Positions 23,910 through 30,393 of a stretch of 48,527 bases of DNA are shown here, piece after piece. How positions within the stretch are numbered: the stretch's first letter is position 1; each line of letters opens with the position of its first letter. Origin of the DNA: JBCCTX01 sp039197765 (GTDB lineage Bacteria > Bacteroidota > Bacteroidia > J057); NCBI GenBank assembly GCA_039197765.1, contig JBCCTX010000014.1, positions 1 through 48,527 on the forward strand, written 5' to 3'. A model generated the notes under the pieces. That model was not told the origin of the DNA and searched no databases. It saw nothing but the letters and a program-made list of their open reading frames with translations. The position numbers and the translations under genes are program-made.

Positions 23910-24018
23910 TGTAGGGGAAGGATTCGAACCTCCACGAGGTGGTTAGCCCTGATGGGTTTATCCCATAGCCCTCACCCCCGAGACAAGAGGGTATGGCTGC
24001 CAATTTCATCACCCTACA
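23910..24018 (-). tRNA. Unusual class II tRNA-like gene, anticodon triplet GTC, giant variable arm
   Basis: 109-nt cloverleaf on the minus strand. Acceptor TGTAGGG/CCCTACA, extendable by one C-G pair. The D-arm ATG-AAATTGGCAGC-CAT is Leu-tRNA-like with the invariant GG. The anticodon stem CCCTC/GGGGG holds the loop TTGTCTC: U33 is present and the triplet reads GTC (Asp), but T at position 37 is abnormal. The T-arm GGAGG-TTCGAAT-CCTTC is normal. Between anticodon and T stems lie about 40 bases, roughly twice a normal class II variable arm, closed by GAGG/CCTC and containing an ATGGG/CCCAT hairpin. The base after the 7-bp acceptor is G, and CCA is not encoded. It has its own perfect promoter and a terminator, so it is expressed as a gene rather than left as a remnant. 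What it is charged with, if anything, cannot be read. Confidence 0.72.
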
Positions 24019-24047
24019 GTATGTAAAAGCATGTTGCTTTGTTATTA

Positions 24048-24079
24048 CAAAGATATAGGAAAGAAAAAACAAATTCAAA
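24048..24079 (-). promoter_or_regulatory. Consensus promoter of the tRNA-like gene
   Basis: On the minus strand: TTTG (24079-24076), exactly 20 bases, TATCTTTG (24055-24048). Both boxes match the Bacteroidota sigma factor consensus fully, with the same spacing as the rplS promoter. Start of transcription is expected near 24041, giving a 5' leader of about 23 bases before the acceptor stem, to be removed by RNase P. Confidence 0.8.
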
Positions 24080-24165
24080 ATATATCAATAAAATATTTCA
24101 TTATTTGCAATAATTTAATTTTTTAGCCTATTTTATTGATATATTTAAAATAACTTATTGAAAAG

Positions 24166-24651
24166 ATGGCTTCGAATTTAGAAATTGATAAACTGGATTT
24201 GCAAATTTTGTCTATGTTGATGCAGAATGCTCAGATGCCATATACCGAGATTGCAAAGCACTTAGCCGTATCTGGGGGAACGGTACACGTGAGGATGAAG
24301 AAACTCGTCAATATGGGAATTGTCAAAGGAGCGCATTTAGAAGTTGATGCAAGTCTGCTGGGATATGATATCACAGCCTTTGTCGGGATGTTTCTAGAAA
24401 AAGGTTCTTTGTATAATCGCATTGTAAAACAGTTAGAACATATATCCGAAATCACAGAGATTCACTACACAACCGGCCGATATGGAATATTCGTGAAGAT
24501 CGTAAGCCAGAATACCCGAGAGCTACGGGCAGTTCTTAACGATAAGATCCAACCTATTGAAGGTATACAACGTACCGAAACCTTTATCTCACTGGAAGAA
24601 AGTTTAAAACGCCCCATTCGCATCCTCCGGTTGGATGGGGTTGAAGCATAG
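24166..24651 (+). CDS. Lrp/AsnC-family transcriptional regulator
   Basis: 161 residues. The N-terminal winged helix-turn-helix is LDKLDLQILSMLMQNAQMPYTEIAKHLAVSGGTVHVRMKKL (IDKLDLQIL here), followed by the RAM ligand-binding domain (about 60-150) with the ITEIHYTTGRYGIFVKI strand. Such regulators form octamers and respond to amino acids; the effector here is unknown. It is 6 bases before trmD, so probably co-transcribed, and divergent from the tRNA-like gene. The close link of an Lrp-type gene to trmD looks like a local arrangement rather than a functional unit. Confidence 0.94.
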   Translation: MASNLEIDKLDLQILSMLMQNAQMPYTEIAKHLAVSGGTVHVRMKKLVNMGIVKGAHLEVDASLLGYDITAFVGMFLEKGSLYNRIVKQLEHISEITEIHYTTGRYGIFVKIVSQNTRELRAVLNDKIQPIEGIQRTETFISLEESLKRPIRILRLDGVEA

Positions 24652-24657
24652 TAAGAT

Positions 24658-25344
24658 ATGCGGATAGATATTGTTTCCTGTGTTCCGCAATTGCTGGAAA
24701 GCCCTCTAGAGCACAGCATCCTCAAACGCGCTCAGGATAAATCCCTTTTGAAAGTAGAAATCCATGACCTTAGAGCTTACGGAATTGGGAAAGCGAGGCA
24801 ACTTGATGATTACCCGTATGGAGGAGGAGCAGGAATGGTCATGCGCATTGAACCTATCGCCCAGTGTATTCGAGCGCTACAATCCCAAAGGATATATGAC
24901 GAGGTCATCTACCTTAGTCCTGATGGACAGAGGTTTGATCAACGTATCGCCAATGAATTGTCTCTCAAGCAAAACCTCTTGTTGCTTGCCGGACATTACA
25001 AAGGGGTAGATCAACGTGTGCGAGATTTGTTTGTCACCCGCGAAATATCAATTGGAGACTATGTGCTCTCAGGGGGGGAACTTCCCGCTTTGGTAATGGT
25101 CGATGCACTGGGACGATTAATTCCGGGCGTATTGGGGGATGAGAGTAGTGCATTGTTTGATTCCTTTCAAGATCACTTGCTGGCACCTCCTATTTACACG
25201 CGACCTCCAGACTTCGAGGGAAGTACGGTTCCTGAAGTCTTGCTTTCGGGTCATAAACAAAGAATTGAGGACTGGCGTGAGGAGCAATCACTGCGAAAAA
25301 CACAGGAGGTCAGACCCGATCTCCTCGAAAATTTAGATTCCTAA
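24658..25344 (+). CDS. trmD: tRNA (guanine-37-N1)-methyltransferase
   Basis: 228 residues. Puts a methyl group from SAM on N1 of G37, next to the anticodon of tRNAs with G36-G37, preventing frameshifts. The SPOUT trefoil knot is shown by YLSPDGQRFDQRIANELS, LLLAGHYKGVDQRV and the SAM-binding IGDYVLSGGELPALVMVDALGRLIPGVLG. The C-terminal part carries YTRPPDFEG and VLLSGHKQRIEDWR. It precedes rplS as in most bacteria, although rplS here has its own promoter in the gap. Confidence 0.97.
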   Translation: MRIDIVSCVPQLLESPLEHSILKRAQDKSLLKVEIHDLRAYGIGKARQLDDYPYGGGAGMVMRIEPIAQCIRALQSQRIYDEVIYLSPDGQRFDQRIANELSLKQNLLLLAGHYKGVDQRVRDLFVTREISIGDYVLSGGELPALVMVDALGRLIPGVLGDESSALFDSFQDHLLAPPIYTRPPDFEGSTVPEVLLSGHKQRIEDWREEQSLRKTQEVRPDLLENLDS

Positions 25345-25361
25345 ATATATTTAGAAAAAGG

Positions 25362-25393
25362 TTTGTTAAAGCGGTGAATTAATTCTAAATTTG
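25362..25393 (+). promoter_or_regulatory. Consensus promoter of rplS
   Basis: TTTG at 25362-25365, 20 bases, TAAATTTG at 25386-25393. Both boxes are perfect. The expected start near 25400 excludes the TTG at 25391 as start codon of rplS and supports the ATG at 25418. Confidence 0.8.
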
Positions 25394-25417
25394 CAGTCCG
25401 TCAAAATAATCCTGGAA

Positions 25418-25765
25418 ATGGAAGAGCTCATCAATCTTATACAAGCTCCTCAATTAAAAGAGGACTTACCCGAATTCAAAAGCGGGGATACAGTAAATGT
25501 CCACGTGAAAATTGTAGAAGGCGATAAAGAGCGCGTGCAGCAGTTCAAAGGTGTTTGTATTCAGCGAAGAGGCTCTGCAAGTACAGAAACCTTTACCGTC
25601 CGGAAGATTTCCAACGGGGTAGGAGTTGAGCGAATTTTTCCGCTGCATTCTCCCTCTATTGTGAAAATAGATGTTCCTAGAAAGGGTAAGGTTCGTAGAG
25701 CAAGGTTATTTTATCTGCGGGATAAAATTGGTAAGGACGCTCGTATTAAAGAGCTGAAAAAATAG
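25418..25765 (+). CDS. rplS: Ribosomal protein L19
   Basis: 115 residues from the ATG at 25418 (MEELINLIQAPQLKEDLPEF). The open frame begins at a TTG at 25391, but that lies inside the promoter. Component of the 50S subunit at the contact with 30S. Seen: FKSGDTVNVHVKIVEGDKERVQQFKGVCIQRRG and GVGVERIFPLHSPSIVKIDVPRKGKVRRARLFYLRD, both standard L19. It stands between trmD and the tRNA-tuf block. Confidence 0.97.
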   Translation: MEELINLIQAPQLKEDLPEFKSGDTVNVHVKIVEGDKERVQQFKGVCIQRRGSASTETFTVRKISNGVGVERIFPLHSPSIVKIDVPRKGKVRRARLFYLRDKIGKDARIKELKK

Positions 25766-25774
25766 TTCGCGTAC

Positions 25775-25825
25775 ATTGAAATTATAGGTAAAATTTTTAC
25801 CTTTGCACAACTTTTTATGCAAAGG
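25775..25825 (+). promoter_or_regulatory. Promoter of the tRNA-tuf block with overlapping inverted repeats
   Basis: ATTG (25775-25778), 19 bases, TACCTTTG (25798-25805; perfect -7 box), expected start near 25811. Two inverted repeats cover it: GGTAAAA/TTTTACC (25787-25801) and CCTTTGCA/TGCAAAGG (25800-25807 and 25818-25825, 10-base loop), the second containing most of the -7 box. They might be operator sites or simply a terminator-like fold for rplS; neither can be decided by eye. Confidence 0.6.
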
Positions 25826-25830
25826 CCTAT

Positions 25831-25904
25831 GCCGGTGTAGCTCAGTTGGCCAGAGCAGCTGATTTGTAATCAGCGGGTCGGCGGTTCGAATCCGTCCACC
25901 GGCT
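25831..25904 (+). tRNA. tRNA-Thr (TGT)
   Basis: 74 nt. Acceptor GCCGGTG/CACCGGC, anticodon loop TTTGTAA (anticodon TGT, Thr), T-loop TTCGAAT, discriminator T, no encoded CCA. First of four tRNAs before tuf, in the order of the E. coli thrU-tyrU-glyT-thrT-tufB operon. Confidence 0.97.
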
Positions 25905-25907
25905 CTT

Positions 25908-25989
25908 GGGGAGATACCGAAGCGGTCAAACGGGGCAGACTGTAAATCTGTTGGCTATGCCTTCGTAGGTTCGAATCCTGCTCTCCCCA
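25908..25989 (+). tRNA. tRNA-Tyr (GTA)
   Basis: 82 nt, class II with a normal short variable arm. Acceptor GGGGAGA/TCTCCCC, anticodon loop CTGTAAA (GTA, Tyr), T-loop TTCGAAT, discriminator A, no CCA. It begins 3 bases after the Thr gene, so both come from one precursor. It gives a local comparison for how unusual the variable arm of the RNA at 23910 is. Confidence 0.97.
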
Positions 25990-26057
25990 CTGGATAAGTT
26001 ATTAGACAAAGAGTTGTAAGTATATAAAATCAAGGGTGCGATGTTACCCTGTTTTAT

Positions 26058-26130
26058 GCGGGAGTAGCTCAGTTGGTAGAGCATTAGCCTTCCAAGCTAA
26101 GGGTCGCGGGTTCGAATCTCGTCTCCCGCT
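26058..26130 (+). tRNA. tRNA-Gly (TCC)
   Basis: 73 nt. Acceptor GCGGGAG/CTCCCGC, anticodon loop CTTCCAA (TCC, Gly), T-loop TTCGAAT, discriminator T, no CCA. Third tRNA of the block; it is 68 bases after tRNA-Tyr and followed by a T-run and an inverted repeat. Confidence 0.97.
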
Positions 26131-26141
26131 CTTTTTTTAGG

Positions 26142-26171
26142 TTGACATATGTGTATGCATGCATATGTCAA
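26142..26171. repeat. Inverted repeat between tRNA-Gly and tRNA-Thr
   Basis: Ten-base perfect arms (TTGACATATG at 26142-26151, CATATGTCAA at 26162-26171) around a core that contains TATGCATGCATA (26154-26165), the same 12-mer as in the palindrome at 245-276. It sits 2 bases before the second tRNA-Thr. As RNA it is a processing hairpin candidate; as DNA a possible binding site. Confidence 0.6.
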
Positions 26172-26173
26172 TC

Positions 26174-26246
26174 GCCAATGTAGCTCAGTTGGTAGAGCGC
26201 ATCCATGGTAAGGATGAGGTCACCGGTTCAAGCCCGGTCATTGGCT
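26174..26246 (+). tRNA. tRNA-Thr (GGT)
   Basis: 73 nt. Acceptor GCCAATG/CATTGGC, anticodon loop ATGGTAA (GGT, Thr), T-loop TTCAAGC, discriminator T, no CCA. Last tRNA before tuf; the 108-base gap to tuf has no further gene. Confidence 0.97.
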
Positions 26247-26354
26247 CTAACCCCCACATAGCGGTCTAGCTATCACTAGCCATCTCAAATGACCAGACTA
26301 TGACGGGTTATCTTGTAAAACCATTAACGCTAGAGTTGTAACGTAACAAAAAAG

Positions 26355-27551
26355 ATGGCAAAAGAAAAATTTGAACGCAACAAGCCTCACGTCAACATTG
26401 GAACCATTGGACACGTTGACCACGGCAAGACTACCCTGACTGCAGCAATCACTACTGTTCTTTCAAAAGACGGTACGGCTGAGCAAAAGTCTTTCGATTC
26501 GATTGACAATGCCCCTGAGGAAAAAGAAAGAGGTATCACAATTAATACTTCTCACGTAGAGTATGAGACGGTAAATCGTCACTACGCTCACGTGGACTGT
26601 CCTGGGCACGCCGACTATGTAAAGAACATGGTTACGGGAGCTGCACAAATGGATGGAGCCATCCTGGTAGTAGCCGCTACTGATGGCCCGATGCCCCAGA
26701 CAAGGGAACACATCCTTCTTGCTCGCCAGGTAGGGGTACCTCAACTTGTTGTTTTTATGAATAAAGTAGATTTGGTAGATGATGAGGAGCTTCTTGAGCT
26801 TGTCGAACTTGAAATCCGCGAATTACTAAGTGCATACGAGTTTGATGGTGATAATATCCCCGTTATTCAAGGTTCTGCTCTAGGTGGGTTGGATGGTCAG
26901 CCTCAGTGGGAGGAAAAGATCAAGGAACTCATGGCAGCAGTAGACGACTTTATTCCTACGCCTACCCGCGATATAGACAAGGATTTCTTGATGCCAGTGG
27001 AGGACGTATTTTCAATTACAGGTCGTGGTACTGTGGCTACTGGAAGAATTGAAAGAGGGGTTATCAACTCTGGAGATCCCGTAGCTATCATTGGACTTAA
27101 GCCCAAGGAAGAGAAAGCTATGGCTTCTACTGTTACGGGTGTGGAGATGTTCCGTAAAATCCTCGATAGAGGAGAAGCTGGAGATAATGTGGGACTTCTT
27201 CTTAGGGGGATTGATAAAACTGAGATCAAGAGAGGAATGGTAATCGCCAAGCCTGATAGCATTACCCCGCATATCAAGTTCAAGGCCGAGGTATATGTAT
27301 TGAGTAAGGATGAAGGAGGGCGTCATACCCCATTCTTTACCAATTACCGTCCTCAGTTCTATCTTCGTACAACCGATGTAACGGGTGTATGTAGCTTGCC
27401 GGACGGAGTAGATATGGTAATGCCTGGTGATAATATTACCATTACAGTAGAATTGATTTATCCTGTAGCGATGGAAAAAGGATTGCGTTTTGCGATTCGT
27501 GAAGGAGGTAGAACAATTGGTGCAGGACAGGTGACTGAGATCATCGACTAA
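26355..27551 (+). CDS. tuf: Translation elongation factor Tu
   Basis: 398 residues. GTPase that brings aminoacyl-tRNA to the ribosome. G1 GHVDHGKTTL, switch I with KERGITINTSHVEY, G3 DCPGHADYVKNMVTGAAQMDGAILVV, G4 NKVD, G5 GSAL, then domains 2 and 3 with GRGTVATGRIERG and the C-terminal VAMEKGLRFAIREGGRTIGAGQVTEI. It is preceded by four tRNA genes and followed by tRNA-Trp, so the precursor must be processed. The hairpin at 27572-27604 follows the stop. Only one tuf copy is in the window. Confidence 0.99.
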   Translation: MAKEKFERNKPHVNIGTIGHVDHGKTTLTAAITTVLSKDGTAEQKSFDSIDNAPEEKERGITINTSHVEYETVNRHYAHVDCPGHADYVKNMVTGAAQMDGAILVVAATDGPMPQTREHILLARQVGVPQLVVFMNKVDLVDDEELLELVELEIRELLSAYEFDGDNIPVIQGSALGGLDGQPQWEEKIKELMAAVDDFIPTPTRDIDKDFLMPVEDVFSITGRGTVATGRIERGVINSGDPVAIIGLKPKEEKAMASTVTGVEMFRKILDRGEAGDNVGLLLRGIDKTEIKRGMVIAKPDSITPHIKFKAEVYVLSKDEGGRHTPFFTNYRPQFYLRTTDVTGVCSLPDGVDMVMPGDNITITVELIYPVAMEKGLRFAIREGGRTIGAGQVTEIID

Positions 27552-27571
27552 GTAATAGATAAAATGAGAAA

Positions 27572-27604
27572 CTCCATCGAGCTACGGAATGTCGTTCGAT
27601 GGAG
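27572..27604 (+). terminator. Hairpin after tuf (weak terminator or processing site)
   Basis: Nine-bp perfect stem (CTCCATCGA 27572-27580, TCGATGGAG 27596-27604) with a 15-base loop, followed by AATTTTAC only. The short T stretch suggests partial termination or RNase processing between tuf and tRNA-Trp rather than a full stop. Confidence 0.55.
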
Positions 27605-27621
27605 AATTTTACAAAGTGTTT

Positions 27622-27694
27622 ACGGGCGTAGCTCAACTGGTAGAGCGACGGTCTCCAAAACCGTAGGCTGAGGGTTCGAGTCCTTCCGCCCGTG
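27622..27694 (+). tRNA. tRNA-Trp (CCA)
   Basis: 73 nt. Acceptor ACGGGCG/CGCCCGT, anticodon loop CTCCAAA (CCA, Trp), T-loop TTCGAGT, discriminator G as expected for tRNA-Trp, no encoded 3' CCA. Its place between tuf and secE is an old arrangement shared by many bacterial phyla. Confidence 0.97.
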
Positions 27695-27707
27695 CTAAAT
27701 AGAGAAG

Positions 27708-27905
27708 ATGGAAAAGCTGAGAGCTACATTTAAAGACTATATGGATGAGCTGTTGTACAAAGTTCAATGGCCCTCCTTAGACGATCTGCAAAGCAGTACC
27801 GTAACCGTACTGATCGCTTCGCTGATCATTGCAATTATCATCTTCGTGATGGATTTGGCGTTCAATAACCTAATGAATTTTCTCTATTCTATTTTTAACG
27901 GTTAA
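27708..27905 (+). CDS. secE: Preprotein translocase subunit SecE
   Basis: 65 residues, single-span form. Small membrane subunit that clamps SecY in the Sec translocon. Amphipathic N-terminal helix (FKDYMDELLYKVQWPS, with the conserved V-x-WPS) followed by one membrane helix (about 34-60). Position between tRNA-Trp and nusG is standard. Starts 13 bases after the tRNA and ends 8 bases before nusG. Confidence 0.96.
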   Translation: MEKLRATFKDYMDELLYKVQWPSLDDLQSSTVTVLIASLIIAIIIFVMDLAFNNLMNFLYSIFNG

Positions 27906-27913
27906 GAAGAGTT

Positions 27914-28456
27914 ATGGAGAAGGCGTGGTACGTACTGAGGTCCATTAGTGGAAAAGAGAAGAAGGTAAAGGAATACCTCGAAAGTGAAATAGAACGGTTA
28001 AGCCTGGAAGACCAGGTTTCTCAGGTTCTCATACCCACCGAAAAGGTTTTTGAAATGAGAAATGGTAAGAAAAAGCTGCGCGAGCGGAATTTTCTTCCAG
28101 GCTACATTTTGGTTGAATGCACCATGAATGCAGAGATACGCCCTATGATAAAAGATGTCCCTAATGTTATCGGGTTCCTCACCGAGACGCGTGGGGGTGA
28201 TCCAGTTCCGCTTAGGGAGTCAGAAGTTAATAAGATCCTGGGCAAGGTAGATGAAATGAAGGAAATGGGGGAACTACCCGAAGAACCCTTTATCAAAGGC
28301 GAGCCAGTCAAAGTTATGGCAGGTCCTTTCAATGGTTTCTCTGGGGTTATTGAAGAGGTCAACGAAGACAAAAAGAAACTGAAAGTGGTAGTAAAAATAT
28401 TTGGTCGAAATACACCTATAGAACTCAATTACTACCAAGTCGAGAAAGAGTACTAA
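27914..28456 (+). CDS. nusG: Transcription termination/antitermination factor NusG
   Basis: 180 residues. Binds RNA polymerase and couples it to Rho or the ribosome. NGN domain: WYVLRSISGKEKKVKEYLE, VLIPTEKVFEMRNGKKKLRERNFLPGYILVE. The KOW domain at the C-terminus has KGEPVKVMAGPFNGFSGVIEEVNEDKKKLKVVVKIFGRNTPIELNYYQVE. It is directly after secE, as almost everywhere in bacteria. A 150-base gap with a hairpin precedes rplK. Confidence 0.98.
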   Translation: MEKAWYVLRSISGKEKKVKEYLESEIERLSLEDQVSQVLIPTEKVFEMRNGKKKLRERNFLPGYILVECTMNAEIRPMIKDVPNVIGFLTETRGGDPVPLRESEVNKILGKVDEMKEMGELPEEPFIKGEPVKVMAGPFNGFSGVIEEVNEDKKKLKVVVKIFGRNTPIELNYYQVEKEY

Positions 28457-28573
28457 GTCCGCACCTCAAGCGAATCACCTACGAATGGGTGTTGTGAGCC
28501 ACCCTTGTAGAAAGCTTCCTGATTGTTTGAATGTGCTTTGTATACATCGGATCTTATTTACAGTAGCGTAAGC

Positions 28574-28589
28574 AGGTTCGGTAGAACCT
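28574..28589 (+). promoter_or_regulatory. Hairpin in the rplK leader
   Basis: AGGTTC-GGTA-GAACCT, 6-bp stem with a tetraloop, 18 bases before the rplK start in the 151-base nusG-rplK gap. The gap is the classical place for a promoter and for the L1-binding autoregulatory leader of the rplK-rplA operon. The loop does not let me recognise an L1 site, so this is only a candidate. Confidence 0.4.
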
Positions 28590-28607
28590 TTAACTACAAG
28601 CAAGCAA

Positions 28608-29054
28608 ATGGCTAAAGAATTTGAAGCCTATGTAAAACTCCAGGTTAGAGGAGGGCAGGCAAATCCCTCACCCCCCATTGGACCCGCATTAGGTGCAAAG
28701 GGGCTGAACATTATGGAGTTCTGCAAGCGGTTTAACGCGCAAACTCAGGATAAGCAGGGCCAAGTATTGCCGGTGGTCATCACCGTCTATAAAGACAAAA
28801 GCTTTGATTTTGTCATAAAGACCCCTCCTGCAGCAGTATTGCTCTTGGAGGCGGCAAAACTTAAGAAAGGCTCTCCTGAATCCAACCGAAACAAGGTAGG
28901 ATCAGTTTCCTGGGAAGATGTGAAAGGAATTGCAGAAACTAAAATGCCGGATTTGAACTGTCATACAGTTGAGTCCGCAATGAAAATGGTTGCGGGAACA
29001 GCGAGAAGTATGGGACTAACTATTTCTGGTACTCCTCCATGGAGTGATAACTAG
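28608..29054 (+). CDS. rplK: Ribosomal protein L11
   Basis: 148 residues. Binds 23S rRNA at the GTPase-associated centre. Seen: VKLQVRGGQANPSPPIGPALGAKGLNIMEFCKRFNAQTQ (proline-rich N-domain linker) and the C-terminal RNA-binding part with SVSWEDVKGIAETKMPDLNCHTVESAMKMVAGTARSMG. It starts the rplKAJL group; rplA follows after 8 bases. Confidence 0.99.
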   Translation: MAKEFEAYVKLQVRGGQANPSPPIGPALGAKGLNIMEFCKRFNAQTQDKQGQVLPVVITVYKDKSFDFVIKTPPAAVLLLEAAKLKKGSPESNRNKVGSVSWEDVKGIAETKMPDLNCHTVESAMKMVAGTARSMGLTISGTPPWSDN

Positions 29055-29062
29055 GACAAAAA

Positions 29063-29761
29063 ATGAAATCTGGAAAAAAATATAAGAAAGCTTTTGAAGG
29101 AGTTGATCCTTCAAAAGTTTACGAGCTAAAGGAAGCTTGTCAATTGGTCAAAGATCTATCCTATGTAAAGTTTGACGAGTCTGTTGAACTGCACGTAAGA
29201 TTGGGTGTTGACCCAAAGCAAGCCGACCAAATGGTAAGAGGTACTGCTGCCCTTCCTCACGGAACGGGTAAAGAAGTTACAGTATTGGTACTTACTACAC
29301 CTGATAAGGAAGAGGCTGCGAAAGAAGCAGGAGCAGATCATGTAGGCCTGGATGAATACATTCAGAAGATTTCAGGCGGATGGACAGACATTGATGTAGT
29401 GATTTGTTCTCCTGACGTCATGCCTAAGGTAGGGCGTTTGGGTCGTATTTTAGGACCTAGAGGACTTATGCCGAATCCGAAAAGTGGTACAGTAACTCCC
29501 AATGTAGCTAAAGCAGTCAAAGAAGTAAAAGCTGGTAAAATTGACTTCCGAGTCGATAAAACGGGAATTATCCACGTAGCTATTGGGAAAGTTTCATTCT
29601 CCACAGAGCAGTTGGTAGACAACGCACAAGAGTTGCTTCAAACCCTGCAAAAGATGAAACCCTCTGGCTCCAAAGGTGTCTACTTTAAAGGAATCCACAT
29701 GGCCTCAACGATGGGACCAAGTTTGAAACTGGATAAGGCGGCTGTTCCTGGACTTAACTAA
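29063..29761 (+). CDS. rplA: Ribosomal protein L1
   Basis: 232 residues. L1-stalk protein and, in many bacteria, translational repressor of its own operon. Seen: VKFDESVELHVRLGVDPKQADQMVRGTAALPHGTGK, VVICSPDVMPKVGRLGRILGPRGLMPNPKSGTVTPNVAKAVKEVKAGKIDFRVDKTGIIHVAIGKVSF. The next gene, rplJ, begins 11 bases after the stop, so the L10 leader found in E. coli has no room here. Confidence 0.99.
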   Translation: MKSGKKYKKAFEGVDPSKVYELKEACQLVKDLSYVKFDESVELHVRLGVDPKQADQMVRGTAALPHGTGKEVTVLVLTTPDKEEAAKEAGADHVGLDEYIQKISGGWTDIDVVICSPDVMPKVGRLGRILGPRGLMPNPKSGTVTPNVAKAVKEVKAGKIDFRVDKTGIIHVAIGKVSFSTEQLVDNAQELLQTLQKMKPSGSKGVYFKGIHMASTMGPSLKLDKAAVPGLN

Positions 29762-29772
29762 GGAATATAAGA

Positions 29773-30348
29773 ATGACAAAGACAGAAAAAATCGAACTGG
29801 TAAGTTCACTGAAAGAAAAGTTTGAGTCTAACTTATTCTTCTATGTTCTCGATTCGGGAGGGATGACTGTTGCCGAAATCAATGGGTTCAGGAGACTGTG
29901 TCATGAGAAAGGCTTTGAATACCAGGTAGTGAAAAATAACCTGGTAAAAAAGGCACTGGATGATATGGAAGCCGACTATACCCCTATGTATGATACGGCA
30001 TTGAAAGGATTCTCAGGAATCTTATTCTCAAATGAGTCAGGAAGCGGTCCTGCGAAGATGCTAAAAGAATTTAGAAAGAAAGGAGGAGGGGAAAGGCCCG
30101 TTCTTAAGGGCGCCTCCATCGATAGTTCTTTCTACTTTGGTGAAGAGAGCTTGGATGACCTTTCCAAGATCAAATCCAAGGAGGATCTTTTGGCAGAATT
30201 GATGGGCTTGCTACAATCCCCAGCTTCCAACCTCGTGCGCGCACTGCAATCTCCTGGAGAGAAACTAGCAGGAGCACTGCAAGCAAGTGGTGGAAATCTT
30301 GCAGGTGCCCTTATGGCACTGGCGGAAAAGAAAGAAAAAGAAGGTTAA
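29773..30348 (+). CDS. rplJ: Ribosomal protein L10
   Basis: 191 residues, about 15-25 longer than most L10. Base of the stalk that carries L7/L12 dimers. The N-terminal domain has EKIELVSSLKEKFESNLFFYVLDSGGMTVAEINGFRRLC and YQVVKNNLVKKAL. The C-terminal helix that binds L12 has an internal near-repeat (ALQSPGEKLAGALQASGGNLAGAL), which may mean an extra L12-binding site; this is inference from helix length. It is followed after 45 bases by rplL. Confidence 0.98.
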   Translation: MTKTEKIELVSSLKEKFESNLFFYVLDSGGMTVAEINGFRRLCHEKGFEYQVVKNNLVKKALDDMEADYTPMYDTALKGFSGILFSNESGSGPAKMLKEFRKKGGGERPVLKGASIDSSFYFGEESLDDLSKIKSKEDLLAELMGLLQSPASNLVRALQSPGEKLAGALQASGGNLAGALMALAEKKEKEG

Positions 30349-30393
30349 TTATTATTTATTCTCATTGTAAAAACTTAAAACAAGTATACCAAA

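Larger units (their letters stand above)
23627..24165. other. Gap with no protein gene; holds the tRNA-like gene
   Basis: 540 bases between the divergent metallopeptidase and Lrp-type genes. The middle (23877-24079) is a complete small RNA gene on the minus strand: promoter, tRNA-like body and terminator (separate entries). The flanks 23627-23876 and 24080-24165 are A/T-rich and I see no further gene in them. Confidence 0.7.

Noticed and set aside
23910..24018. tmRNA or selenocysteine tRNA as an explanation for the tRNA-like gene
   Set aside because: No tag-peptide reading frame or tmRNA pseudoknot region is present, the loop has no TCA anticodon and the D stem is 3 bp rather than the 6 bp of tRNA-Sec.
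25391..25417. TTG start of rplS 27 bases upstream of the ATG
   Set aside because: The TTG is part of the TAAATTTG promoter box, so it lies before the start of transcription.
25831..26246. tRNA block considered as an integration site of a mobile element
   Set aside because: No integrase, no direct repeats of a tRNA 3' end, and the gene order is the ancestral one.
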